64,000 bases of DNA from Verrucomicrobiota bacterium (GCA_020831625.1 JAFIGD010000002.1:124001-188000); one strand, 5' to 3'; counted from the first letter of the stretch, positions 38,238 to 47,152 are shown. The notes: a model not told the origin generated them from the letters alone. Numbers and translations are program-made.

Positions 38238-39722
38238 CTACGTTCTCAGCCGGAAGGCCATCAGGGTCATGTCGTCGTATTGGGGGGCTTCACCGGTGAA
38301 GCGGAGGACGCGTTCTTTAATGTTGTTGCACATTTGGTGCGCGTTGAGGGTGCGGCTGGAGATCATGACGCGGGTGAGGGGGACGATGCCCCATTCGTCG
38401 CCGTCGGTGTTCATGGCCTCGGTGATGCCGTCGGTGTAGGCAACGACCCAGGCACCGGGTTCGAGGGTGACGCGGGTGGTCTCGATGGTGGCGTCAAAGG
38501 TGTCGGCGTCGACGAGACCGACGGCCATGCCGCCTCCGAATTCGCGCAGGACCGTTTTCTCGTTGGGCTGCAGCAGGATCGGGGGATCGTGACCTGCGCG
38601 GGCGATGGCCAGTTCGCGGGAGTGGATGTTGTAGACCATGTAGATCATGGTGACGAACATGTCCTCATAGATATCGGCGACCATGGTGCGGTTGACTTCG
38701 CGCAGCACCTCGGCGGGGCAGGTGATGCGGGCGGCGTGGGCGCGGAGCACACTGCGGCAGATGGACATCATCAGCGCGCCGCCGATGCCTTTGCCGGACA
38801 CATCGGCAATGGCGAGTCCGACGTGATCATCGTCGATGGGAATCACATCATAATAGTCGCCGCCAACCTCCTGGGCGGCGAGGTTGAAGGCGTGGATATC
38901 GATGCCGGGAATATCCGGCAGTTCACGGGGGAGCAGGCCTTTTTGGATGCGCATGGCCATATGGAGGTCCTGGTCCATACGGCGTTTTTCATCGAGGGCG
39001 GTGCGGAATTTGGCGTAGTACGTGGAGACGCTAGCCTGGTCGGCAATGGCCTGAAGGAGGCTTTGGTCGCGTTCACTCAGGGGAACGCCGTCGACGCGGT
39101 TGACGACACAGATCACGCCCATGACCTCGTGCCGGAACCGCATGGGGACCATCAGCAGGCTGCGGATGTTCAGGATTGAGTTGTCAAAATGCGGAACGCG
39201 CGGATCCCGTTCCGCGCGTTCGATGAGCAGAGGGGTGCCGAAATCGGCGGTTTGGCCGACGAGGCCTTCGCCGAGGGCCACGGGGGTGGAGAGGGTGAGT
39301 TCCTCGAGCTGCTCGGTTTTGAGCATTCCCAGATCCAGACCGCCCACTTTGGATTTGGTGCCGGAGAGGGGCGGGTATACGCCGGAAATGGCGTGGGCGC
39401 GGAGTTGCTGATCCTCGCCGAGCAGATAGACGGCCCCGCCGGCGGTGTGGGTGGTCTGCAGGCAAAAGTAGAGCACGCGCTGGAGCAGCCGTTCGGTGCT
39501 GAGGCCTTCGGATTCGGTGAAGATATCCCCGGTGGCCTGCACGTAATTGAAGATGAGTTCTTTTTCTTTGAGCAGGTTGTCGCGCTCGATGCGGATGCGG
39601 CGCAGGACACGGATGGAGAAATAGCATCCCACAAAAGACACCGCCCCGCCGATGACCAGCATCGCGGATAAAACCGAGGTGAGAATTTGAGCCGGATAGA
39701 TGAGGGGCGGGACGAAGCTCAT
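38238..39722 (-). CDS. RsbU-type serine phosphatase with GAF domain and membrane anchor
   Basis: The 494-residue protein begins with a membrane helix (ILTSVLSAMLVIGGAVSFVGCYF) and a short coiled coil. A GAF sensor domain covers about residues 60-240 (LLMVPMRFRHEVMGVICVVNRV). A PP2C-like SpoIIE phosphatase domain follows from about 265 with EVGGDYYDVIPIDDDHVGLAIADVSGKGIGGALMM and VVAYTDGITEAMN, which hold the metal aspartates. Such enzymes dephosphorylate STAS anti-anti-sigma factors. The STAS gene lies immediately upstream on the same strand, so the two form a partner-switching pair. No anti-sigma kinase is visible. Confidence 0.92.
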   Translation of the reverse strand: MSFVPPLIYPAQILTSVLSAMLVIGGAVSFVGCYFSIRVLRRIRIERDNLLKEKELIFNYVQATGDIFTESEGLSTERLLQRVLYFCLQTTHTAGGAVYLLGEDQQLRAHAISGVYPPLSGTKSKVGGLDLGMLKTEQLEELTLSTPVALGEGLVGQTADFGTPLLIERAERDPRVPHFDNSILNIRSLLMVPMRFRHEVMGVICVVNRVDGVPLSERDQSLLQAIADQASVSTYYAKFRTALDEKRRMDQDLHMAMRIQKGLLPRELPDIPGIDIHAFNLAAQEVGGDYYDVIPIDDDHVGLAIADVSGKGIGGALMMSICRSVLRAHAARITCPAEVLREVNRTMVADIYEDMFVTMIYMVYNIHSRELAIARAGHDPPILLQPNEKTVLREFGGGMAVGLVDADTFDATIETTRVTLEPGAWVVAYTDGITEAMNTDGDEWGIVPLTRVMISSRTLNAHQMCNNIKERVLRFTGEAPQYDDMTLMAFRLRT

Positions 39723-39731
39723 TGGGGGCGG

Positions 39732-40262
39732 TTATCCGTGTCGTTGTCTCCGGATATCCTCGCGGAGGTAGTCGAGAACATCCTGAAAACGCAGGGCGTT
39801 GTCCTCATGGGCATCCAGGAGGTTTTCGTGGGCCTCGAGCATGGTCTCGGCGGAGGCGAGCGGCGTCTGGGCGGCGACATCCAGTTCCTTCAGTTCGCCC
39901 GGATTGTCGAGCAACGGTCCGGGAAGCGGAACCTGTCCGGCGTCCAGAAGGCGGTCGAGTCCCAGCGTGGACATCAGTCTTTGGATTTTTTCCGAAGTGT
40001 GGCTCACCTGGACTTTGCCGTCCGCCTCCCGATGAAAGCGGGTGCAGAGGCCGGCGAGGACACCCATGAACGTGCTGTCCATGCCGATGCAGTCGCGGAG
40101 GTCCAGAACCAGATGGCGCACGCCGCTCTCCAGCAGGGCGTTTCCGAAGTCTTTGACAGAGGCGCTGACCTTGAAGGAGCCGCGGCCTTGAACCACGGCA
40201 TAGCCAATCTGATTGTGAACGGCGACTTGTATGCGGTCGCGGGGATTTTCGGTTTCGTTCAT
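39732..40262 (-). CDS. STAS-domain anti-sigma factor antagonist
   Basis: The 176-residue protein carries a STAS domain in its first 120 residues: VVQGRGSFKVSASVKDF, then LVLDLRDCIGMDSTFMGVLAGL, where the Ser of MDSTFMG is the usual phosphorylation site. The C-terminal tail of about 50 residues is acidic and helical and unusual for the family. ATG at 40262 starts MNETENPRD; an ATG at 40298 would add 12 residues. The RsbU-type phosphatase starts 9 bp downstream, so it is probably the phosphatase acting on this protein. Confidence 0.85.
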   Translation of the reverse strand: MNETENPRDRIQVAVHNQIGYAVVQGRGSFKVSASVKDFGNALLESGVRHLVLDLRDCIGMDSTFMGVLAGLCTRFHREADGKVQVSHTSEKIQRLMSTLGLDRLLDAGQVPLPGPLLDNPGELKELDVAAQTPLASAETMLEAHENLLDAHEDNALRFQDVLDYLREDIRRQRHG

Positions 40263-40326
40263 AGGTATGTTTTGCAAGAAATGAGAAGAAGGTACCATTA
40301 ATTCCTAACACCGTACCGGCGGACTG

Positions 40327-41313
40327 TCAATCAGCCACGCTGTCGGATGCGGGGAAATCCTGTTCGAAGAGGCCGGCGAGTTCCGGGGCGCAGAGTTCGT
40401 AAAAGGGACATCTGGAGCAGATCTCGGGGTCATAACAGGGATCCCACTCCTCGCGGTCGAGCGGGGTGTTGAGGGCGATGTCCGCGCCTTCGAGGTACTG
40501 GGACATGTCCTGGACGGAGTCACGGAGCCGTTCCCGGGCCTGTTCAAGATCAAAGGCGGTGAGAGGAACCTCCACCGATTCACCGCTTTGAAGATATTCC
40601 AGGCTCAGCGCAATTTGTTCGGGGGAAACGCCGTGTTTAACGCTGGCCCAAAGACCGTACATGCCGATCTGGGCGGCGTGTTCGGGTTTGGCTCCGCCGC
40701 TTTTCCAGTCGAGAATGTGCCAGCGGCCGTCCTCGACATACACGTAATCGGGGATCGCGTAAATTTTCACCCCTTCGAAAATGAAGTGTTCGGGATCGCC
40801 TTTGCCGACGGTTTGAATCGGAATTTCCATGTCCGGGGTGACATGGGCGAGGCGGGGAAGAATTTTTTCGCGGAAGGTGTGAAGGCAGCGTTTGACGTTG
40901 TCGGCGATTTGGATCATCATTTCCCGCTCGGATTTGGTGTGAAAGCGGGGATAGTAGTGCTCGTGCAGACAGCAGGCTTTCGGGTTTTGCCGCCAGATTT
41001 TCTGGGTGGACTGATCCCATCCCTGACGAAGGATGCGCCGCGCCACGGACTCGAAGGCCTGCTCCTCCGTGGCGTTCACGCCCTGCTGATGCTGCCGGAG
41101 CATCCACATGACACTGTCTTCCACGGCCACGCCCTGGAGGCTGAAGCGGTTGTCCATTTTGTTGAGGCGGTAGGCGGTTTTACACTCGCGGGACGCGTCC
41201 CGTTCCCAGCCGCCCCAGGCTCCGTATTTGGACCAATAGCGTTTGCGGCGGCAGAGTTCGAAATCGGTCGCAGCCGAGTGGGACCACGAAAAGACGTTTT
41301 GCAGTTTTGCCAT
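40327..41313 (-). CDS. PD-(D/E)XK nuclease, Cas4/RecB-like, with possible Fe-S cluster
   Basis: The 328-residue protein opens WSHSAATDFELCRRKRYW, typical of RecB/Cas4-like nucleases. Its active site is IPDYVYVEDGRWHILDWKSG (the D...DWK pattern). One cysteine near the N-terminus (FELC) and three close to the C-terminus (EICSRCPFYELC) match the split [4Fe-4S] cluster layout of Cas4 and AddB-type nucleases. No cas gene or CRISPR array is in the window. ATG at 41313 is chosen over 41331. The function may be DNA repair or defence. Confidence 0.85.
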   Translation of the reverse strand: MAKLQNVFSWSHSAATDFELCRRKRYWSKYGAWGGWERDASRECKTAYRLNKMDNRFSLQGVAVEDSVMWMLRQHQQGVNATEEQAFESVARRILRQGWDQSTQKIWRQNPKACCLHEHYYPRFHTKSEREMMIQIADNVKRCLHTFREKILPRLAHVTPDMEIPIQTVGKGDPEHFIFEGVKIYAIPDYVYVEDGRWHILDWKSGGAKPEHAAQIGMYGLWASVKHGVSPEQIALSLEYLQSGESVEVPLTAFDLEQARERLRDSVQDMSQYLEGADIALNTPLDREEWDPCYDPEICSRCPFYELCAPELAGLFEQDFPASDSVAD

Positions 41314-41370
41314 TATGGATCTATACGGCATGAGCTTTGCGGGTCGAGAAATTATGTGAACTTTAGTGTA

Positions 41371-41502
41371 TTACGGTTGCGCTTTGGCTTGGGTGCGGGT
41401 GGTGAGGTGCAGCGGATATCCGCCGCGCAGCAGATGACCGGCCATCGAGGCGCCCATTACGCCGGTGCCGATGAAGCCGAGAGTTGGAGTGGGGGTCTTC
41501 AT
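41371..41502 (-). pseudogene. Fragment of a 3-hydroxyisobutyrate dehydrogenase-type NAD-binding domain
   Basis: Only 43 residues remain: the Rossmann start LGFIGTGVMGASMAGHLLRGGYPLHLTTRT, then a stop. Full members are about 290 residues. It lies at the edge of the defence patch, between the nuclease and hsdR genes, and appears to be a gene cut by an insertion or deletion. Confidence 0.7.
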
Positions 41503-41709
41503 ACGGGTATCCAAACCCGATTCGAGCGATGATGCAATCACGAATTGTGCATTAGGGTTCGGGATGTACGGTGGTTTGTTTGGTGACGTTGGCCAAAACC
41601 CCTTCCAGCATAGGGTCATCAAAACGGACTTTCCGCCTCAATCAAACTGGGAAGGATGAATTTAATCTTCATGAGCCCACGCTGAAGCGGTTCCGGGAAT
41701 CCATTTCGT

Positions 41710-44700
41710 TTAAGCGGGCGGGGACTCCGATTCCAGAGCCAAAATGCGCATGATGCTTTCGTTCAGGGCTTTTTTGAACTCCGCGTCACCCGCATAAAGT
41801 TTGTAGAGATCCAATTCCCGGCGGCGCTCCCGGTTGATGGCGTCGCTGATCAACGATTCCAACGCGATGCGCCGGTTTTGCCGGTCAGGATTGTTCACCA
41901 CTTGAGAGTCGTACTTGCTGCTCTTTTTCACGTGGCGCAGGATATTGATCAGTTTGATCCTCTGCTCCTCCGGGGTGGCGTCCCAGGCGGAGAACCAGCG
42001 CTCATTGAAAAAGCGGATAATCTCGTCCAGCGGCGATTCGTCTTCAGGCTCCTCATGAAAGCCGCGCATGTTCGGATTCACCGGATCGACGGTCGTTTCT
42101 TGGTCATTCAGAGGAATGGCTTGGTTCAACTGCACGCGTTCCAGACCGTAGGTGGAGAGATCCACGCTTTCCAGTAATTCGTTCAACTCATCCACGTCCG
42201 GATCGTTGACATGCAGCTTCGGGATCAGAAATTTCAGAAACCAGAACAGCTTCTCCCATTCCACCTTGAGGAACGGGATGATACAGGCCAGTTGCCCGTA
42301 CAATTTGACGAACTGCTTGGCTTTGATTTTAAAATCGATTTTCAGGGGCTCCTCGTCCAACAGATCGAACCGGGCCACCGCCCCATCGATGATCGGATGC
42401 AGTTTCTCGGCATCTTCTCCTTTGAAAAACAGCGCGTTGAAGCGATCCAGATCCTCCCCGGTGTACACCTGGACCTCCCCCAGGGCCTCCCGGAGATCGT
42501 GCAGCACATTCACATCCGTGGGTTCGGACAGAGAGGTTGCGGTGTAAAACGGATCAAAGGCCTTTTGAATGTCCGACGCGCTGTTGTAAAAATCCAGGAT
42601 GAAGGTGTCCCGCTTGCCCATGGATTCGTTGCAGCGGTTCAGCCGGGAAAGCGCCTGCACGGCCAGAACCCCCTGCAAGCGCTTGTCCACGTACATGCTG
42701 TGCAACAGCGGTTCGTCGAATCCAGTGAGGTATTTATTGGCCACCACCAGCAAACGGTAGCCCGGATCCTCCGCCGTGCAGGGTTGCGCGAACCGCTCCG
42801 TAAGGTCTTTGGAGGGAAACCCGTTCAGAGACTCCTCCGTGTGTTCGACCCCATCCACCGTTTTTGACCCCGAAAACGCCACGATCGCCTGAAACTTCGC
42901 GCCTTGCGTCTTCAACAAACGCTGGATGGCCTGGTGATACCGGATCGCACTTTCGATGTTCCGGGTCACCACCATGCCCAGGGCCTGGCCCTTCAGCTTT
43001 TTCGCGGCCACGACCTTCAGCAGAAAATGCTCGACCATGATGGAGGCTTTCGCGTCGATGGTCTGCTGATCGCCCTCCACGAAGCTCCGCAGTTTCTTCT
43101 GCGCCCGCGCCGTCTGATAGAGAGGGTTGTCCTCCACCGATTTCTGCACCTCGTAATAGCTTTTGTAGGTGGTGTAATTGGCCAGCACATCCAGAATGAA
43201 ACCCTCCTCGATGGCCTGCTTCATGGAGTACAAATGAAACGGCACAAACCCGCCGTCGGCGGTGCGGGTGCCGAATTTTTCCAGGGTGGCGGCTTTCGGC
43301 GTGGCGGTGAACGCGAAAAACGAGGCGTTCTTCCCCATCCTGCGCCGCTCCATCGCCTGCAGAATCAGATCCTCGATGTCCTCGGGCTCCTCCCCGGATT
43401 CCGAAGACCCCAGGGACATGTTCAATTTGTCGGCCGACTGTCCCCCCTGCGAGGAATGCGCCTCGTCGATGATCACCCCGAAACGGCTCCCGCTCATGTC
43501 CGCGATGCCGTCCACGATGAACGGAAATTTCTGAATGGTGGTGGTGATCAGCTTTTTGCCGTTCTCCAGGTGCGCCCGCAGCTCCGTGGAACTCTCCGCG
43601 TGCGCCAGCAGATTCTTCACCTCCGCGAACTGGCGGATATTGCGGTCGATCTGACGGTCGAGCACCCGCCGGTCCGTCACCACCACCACCGAATCAAACA
43701 GATTTTTCTCGCCCTCAAGATCAAACAGCTCCACCAATTGATACGCCAGCCAGGTGATGGAGTGCGATTTGCCCGATCCCGCCGAATGCTGCACCAGATA
43801 CCGGTGCCCCGGACCCTTGGACTTCACGTCCTCCAGCAGGGCGCGCACCACCTGCAACTGATGATACCGGGGAAAATACAGCGTTTGCTTCACCTTGCCC
43901 GACTTCTTGTCCTTCACCTCGGTGAATTTGGCGAAATGCTCGATGATGTTGCAGAGACTCTTGCGGGTCAGCACCTCTTTCCAAAGATAGGCGGTGCGGT
44001 GTCCCGCGGGATTGGGCGGATTCCCTTTCCCGTGCCTGTTCCCCTGGTTGAAGGGAAGGAAATGGGTTTTAGGTCCCTCCAAGCGGGTGGTCATCCACAC
44101 CTCGTCCGGATCCACCGCGAAATGCACCAGACAGCGCCGGAACTGGAACAGCGTTTCCCCCGGGTCCCGGTCCTCCTGATATTGCCTGCGGGCGTGATGC
44201 GCCGTTTGCCCCGTCCACGGATTCTTCAGTTCCAGGGTCACCACCGGCAGACCATTGATGAACAAGACCATGTCCACCGTCTTCCGCGTGTCCGCAGAGA
44301 ATGTCACCTGGCGGGTGACCGAAAACACGTTCGACTCGAACCGCGCCTCCACCTCCGGATTCAGAAGGTTGTACGGCAGCCGGTACAGCAGGATAAAATG
44401 CGCCGCGTCCACGTCCAGTCCCCGTTTCAACACCGCCAGCAACCCGTCTTTCTTCAGTTTGCGGTGCAGCCGCTCCACCACCTGCTGCTTCCAATCCGGC
44501 TTGTAGTGCAGTTTTTTACACTCCTCCGGCTGGGTGGATTCCAGAAACCGCCAGAACACCGCCTCGTCCAGCGCGAACTCCGCATTGAAATCTTTCGGAT
44601 CACCCTTCTCATACCCGCCTTTGCCCCGCGTGCGGAATGCCCCTTCCTCCTTCGCGCCGCCCTTTTGACCCGTCACTGCCACCACCTCGCCGGCCAGAAA

Positions 44701-44751
44701 CGACTCGATGTTTTCCTCCAGTGCTTTTTCAGATGTGTCCGAGGTGCTCAT
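41710..44751 (-). CDS. hsdR: Type I restriction enzyme R (motor/endonuclease) subunit, orphan
   Basis: The 1013-residue protein has the N-terminal nuclease site (Asp160 in TVDMVLFINGLPV and Glu174-x-Lys176 in TLELKNP). The helicase part has Walker A HSAGSGKS (322-329), DEAHSSQ and further SF2 motifs (VVTDRRVLDRQ, AFTATPK, QALSRLNR). HsdR translocates and cleaves DNA only in complex with HsdM and HsdS, and neither is in the window. GAAGAAGG precedes the ATG. The upstream region holds a 24-bp perfect palindrome. It is either an orphan subunit served by methylase genes elsewhere or a relic. Confidence 0.93.
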   Translation of the reverse strand: MSTSDTSEKALEENIESFLAGEVVAVTGQKGGAKEEGAFRTRGKGGYEKGDPKDFNAEFALDEAVFWRFLESTQPEECKKLHYKPDWKQQVVERLHRKLKKDGLLAVLKRGLDVDAAHFILLYRLPYNLLNPEVEARFESNVFSVTRQVTFSADTRKTVDMVLFINGLPVVTLELKNPWTGQTAHHARRQYQEDRDPGETLFQFRRCLVHFAVDPDEVWMTTRLEGPKTHFLPFNQGNRHGKGNPPNPAGHRTAYLWKEVLTRKSLCNIIEHFAKFTEVKDKKSGKVKQTLYFPRYHQLQVVRALLEDVKSKGPGHRYLVQHSAGSGKSHSITWLAYQLVELFDLEGEKNLFDSVVVVTDRRVLDRQIDRNIRQFAEVKNLLAHAESSTELRAHLENGKKLITTTIQKFPFIVDGIADMSGSRFGVIIDEAHSSQGGQSADKLNMSLGSSESGEEPEDIEDLILQAMERRRMGKNASFFAFTATPKAATLEKFGTRTADGGFVPFHLYSMKQAIEEGFILDVLANYTTYKSYYEVQKSVEDNPLYQTARAQKKLRSFVEGDQQTIDAKASIMVEHFLLKVVAAKKLKGQALGMVVTRNIESAIRYHQAIQRLLKTQGAKFQAIVAFSGSKTVDGVEHTEESLNGFPSKDLTERFAQPCTAEDPGYRLLVVANKYLTGFDEPLLHSMYVDKRLQGVLAVQALSRLNRCNESMGKRDTFILDFYNSASDIQKAFDPFYTATSLSEPTDVNVLHDLREALGEVQVYTGEDLDRFNALFFKGEDAEKLHPIIDGAVARFDLLDEEPLKIDFKIKAKQFVKLYGQLACIIPFLKVEWEKLFWFLKFLIPKLHVNDPDVDELNELLESVDLSTYGLERVQLNQAIPLNDQETTVDPVNPNMRGFHEEPEDESPLDEIIRFFNERWFSAWDATPEEQRIKLINILRHVKKSSKYDSQVVNNPDRQNRRIALESLISDAINRERRRELDLYKLYAGDAEFKKALNESIMRILALESESPPA

Positions 44752-44831
44752 AGGCCTTCTTCAAAGTATATTTATTGGGTTTTGCAACCCTGTAAGCTTG
44801 GGTAAACCAAAAGGACATCCATCCAAAACCT

Positions 44832-44855
44832 ATTATCAGTGCTAGCACTGATAAT
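44832..44855. promoter_or_regulatory. 24-bp perfect palindrome upstream of hsdR
   Basis: ATTATCAGTGCT followed by AGCACTGATAAT is perfectly self-complementary with no loop. There is no T-run, so it is more like an operator than a terminator. It shares the core GTGCTAGCAC with a second site at 44936. Confidence 0.8.
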
Positions 44856-44935
44856 TTACTATGAAGACGATATCAAGGAAAACCCGATAGATAATTTTGT
44901 GGAACAGCTTGACAAACACCTTTCGTGTAGTAAAC

Positions 44936-44947
44936 CGTGCTAGCACG
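44936..44947. promoter_or_regulatory. Second GTGCTAGCAC palindrome, just upstream of the AbiEi-like gene
   Basis: CGTGCTAGCACG is a 12-bp perfect palindrome flanked by AAA/TTT. Its centre is 98 bp from that of the 24-bp palindrome. Both may bind one regulator, for example the AbiEi-like antitoxin, which is known to autoregulate in related systems. Confidence 0.6.
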
Positions 44948-44955
44948 TTTTATAG

Positions 44956-45663
44956 GTGAAAGCAGAAAACTCAACAGATTCAGACCCCACACGTCACAAC
45001 GTTTCCACGCAGTTGGCGGCGGCGTGGATGCATGCCCCCACGGGTTGTTTTTGTCATATCACTTCGGTATTTTTCCATGCGTTGACTCAGCAGATTCCAC
45101 AAAAGGTGTTCATCCGAAGAAGGGACATCGCGCCGCGTAAAACAAAACGGACGAACCAGTTGAGCGACTCGCAAATTCGAAGTCAGTTTATCAAGCCACA
45201 CAAATCGACAGGGAAACGGCTCCCGCTTCCGGGAGGTGAATGCGTTCTGATTTCCGGTTATAAAAACGACCAGACTGGCGTGATACCCGTACCTGAGCAG
45301 TACCTGGCATTTCCAGAAGGAGCCCGGATTACCGATCTGGAGCGCTGTCTGATTGATGCCGTGGTGGCTCCGCATTATAACGGAGGGGTCATGTCACTGC
45401 CCGCGCTTTTTAGGGAAGCGGCCAAACAACTGGATCTTCAAAAACTCATCGACCACTATTGGGAACTGGAGTTCCTTTACCCTTTTCATCAAACGATCGG
45501 ATTCTTTCTGAAAACCAGTGGACAAAAGGAAGCCGCAAAGCAGTGGCGGGACACCTTTCCTCCCACGAATCGTTTCTTCGTGGATAAAACCGCGAAAACA
45601 AATTGGGTCTACGATGAAACCTGGCAGGTGCAGTATCCACGGGGATTGACGGATGACCATTGA
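44956..45663 (+). CDS. AbiEi-like antitoxin/transcriptional regulator (type IV TA)
   Basis: The 235-residue protein resembles AbiEi antitoxins. The C-terminal region ARITDLERCLIDAVVAPHYNGGVMSLPALFREA corresponds to the conserved TxxERxLxD...GG element, followed by a helix-rich ending. The N-terminus up to about residue 50 (KAENSTDSDPTRHN) is not typical, so the true start may be further downstream. The 3' end overlaps the toxin start by 11 bp, as in bicistronic AbiE operons. The two GTGCTAGCAC sites just upstream are candidate operators. Confidence 0.6.
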   Translation: MKAENSTDSDPTRHNVSTQLAAAWMHAPTGCFCHITSVFFHALTQQIPQKVFIRRRDIAPRKTKRTNQLSDSQIRSQFIKPHKSTGKRLPLPGGECVLISGYKNDQTGVIPVPEQYLAFPEGARITDLERCLIDAVVAPHYNGGVMSLPALFREAAKQLDLQKLIDHYWELEFLYPFHQTIGFFLKTSGQKEAAKQWRDTFPPTNRFFVDKTAKTNWVYDETWQVQYPRGLTDDH

Positions 45664-46336
45664 AGAGGTCATTACCGAAGCGGTCCTGGCCGTTTATGGC
45701 GAACCGGAGTTAGCCGAACACATCTATCTCGATTTCAAACACCGCAGAAAACCCCAAAAAGCCCATCCCGACAAACCGGACTGGTGGGGCGGCTGGGTCT
45801 GCGAATTCAAACTCTGTCCCATTTAGTTTCGGAAAGAACCCCTGGAAACCCGGCGACGCAATGCGCTGGTGCCGGCCGGCACGAAAAAATCCACCATTCC
45901 CCTCGACATCAGTGATCATGAATATTGCGGAACCGGGCGGCGTAAAGTCATTGGCGGCGTGGAGATTCATGGCTACACCCGCGATCTGCTGGTACTGGAA
46001 AAACTCCGCGTCATCTGCCAGCAGCACCCCGACTACCCCTACAGCAAAGACAAAAACCGCGCCCGGGATTTTTATGACATCCTGCAACTCACTCAGGACG
46101 CCGACGAGGTATTTCTCACCACCTGCCGGAACGAAATCGACAATGTCTTCGACGCCAAAGAGGTTCCCCTGACCTTCCTGAACGCCCTCTGGGACGAGAC
46201 GTTCACCGCCACCTTCGCCCGCGGCTTTGACGAAGTCCGCGAAACCATCCGCGGCACCCCTTACCCCTTCGACATCTACCTCGAACACGCCCGGTTTCTC
46301 GTGCTTGATGTGTTACCTGATCTTCGGAAAACATAG
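45653..46336 (+). pseudogene. AbiEii/AbiGii-like nucleotidyltransferase toxin interrupted by one in-frame TAG
   Basis: From ATG 45653 the frame reads MTIEEVITEAVLAVYGEPELAEHI... to CEFKLCPI, meets TAG at 45824-45826, then continues in the same frame as FRKEPLETRRRNALVPAG to 46336. The distal part has the family hallmark GYTRDLLVLEKLRVICQQHPDY and RARDFYDI of AbiEii/AbiGii toxins. Apart from the single stop the frame is clean over 227 codons. The usual N-terminal nucleotidyltransferase motif (GGT...DID) is not evident, so the gene may also be shortened. Inactivation by an amber mutation is the simplest reading. Confidence 0.7.
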
Positions 46337-46342
46337 GCTCAA

Positions 46343-46422
46343 TCCGAGCATCGGAACCGATTTCCCAGAGGCTTCCGAACGGACTCGGAAAACGGGTCTT
46401 CTGATTTTCCGAGATCGGAAAA
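46343..46422. repeat. Three TTCCGA...TCGGAA palindromes at about 32-bp spacing
   Basis: TCCGA-GCA-TCGGA at 46343-46355, TTCCGA-N6-TCGGAA at 46373-46390 and TTTTCCGA-GA-TCGGAAAA at 46405-46422 lie between the toxin remnant and the next gene. They belong to the same family as 19061-19110 and 62290-62336. Confidence 0.85.
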
Positions 46423-46482
46423 GAGGGGACGGATTTTGTGGATCGTGCTTGCCGTCGGCGGGTGGATTTGTAGCATGGGGGG

Positions 46483-47025
46483 ATGAACACAGAGACGTTT
46501 CCGCCGCCGCTTCCGCATCAGAGACCGCCCGAACGGGGGCTTTCGCGGGGAATGCTGTGGGCGCTCATCGGGCTGGGGTTCGCGGCGGTTCAGTTTTTGG
46601 TTTCCGAGACGGCGTTTCAATTGGCGGAGGTGACGGGTGAGGAACGGCTGTATGATCTGAGTGACGGCATCGCCTGGCCGGCGGGGCATCTTTATGACCG
46701 GGCGGAAATCACATTATTGATTGAGGAACTTCGGGAGATCTCGGTTTCCAGTGCTGTGGAGGATGAGATGCGGAAAACCGCGCTGAGGCTGCTGGAACGT
46801 CAGCATGAGACCGCGTTTTTGGAGGAGGCCCGCGAATTTGTCGATGCGCATGAGCTTGACGCAACTTTAAGCGTGGTCATGGAATATTTCATTTACGGCG
46901 GGACCTGTGTGTTGTGGGGTGTGGTGGTGGGCCTGGGCGGATTCGTGCTGACATCGGCTGGGAGGGGGGAGGAATTTGAACCACGGATGGACACGGATGG
47001 ACACGGATGGAAAGGGATGCGGTGA
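46483..47025 (+). CDS. Hypothetical two-helix membrane protein; C-terminus encoded by a dispersed repeat
   Basis: The 180-residue protein has a proline-rich cytosolic start, a membrane helix near residues 23-40 (GMLWALIGLGFAAVQFLV) and a second one near 138-160 (YGGTCVLWGVVVGLGGFVL). Between them is a soluble, Glu-rich helical region. The last 15 residues (EPRMDTDGHGWKGMR) are translated from a CACGGATGG repeat array, so the original stop was lost or replaced. No family is recognised. Confidence 0.6.
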   Translation: MNTETFPPPLPHQRPPERGLSRGMLWALIGLGFAAVQFLVSETAFQLAEVTGEERLYDLSDGIAWPAGHLYDRAEITLLIEELREISVSSAVEDEMRKTALRLLERQHETAFLEEAREFVDAHELDATLSVVMEYFIYGGTCVLWGVVVGLGGFVLTSAGRGEEFEPRMDTDGHGWKGMR

Positions 47026-47130
47026 GGCAGGGGGGAGAAAAGACCACGGATGAAGACCACGGATGCGGTGAGGCAGGCGGGCAGACTACGAATGCTGTGA
47101 GGCAAGGGGGGGAGAAAGTGGGCTGTGAGG
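46978..47130. repeat. CACGGATGG / GGTGAGGCAGG repeat cluster
   Basis: Three consecutive CACGGATGG units (46982-47010) are followed by GACCACGGATG copies and four degenerate GTGAGGCA(A/G)G units reaching to about 47130. The region is non-coding apart from the 3' end of the upstream gene. Confidence 0.85.
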
Positions 47131-47152
47131 CAGGGGGGGACGGATGTTGATT

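Noticed and set aside
44832-44855. 24-bp palindrome as a terminator
   Set aside because: There is no loop or following T-run, and it lies upstream of both divergent starts.
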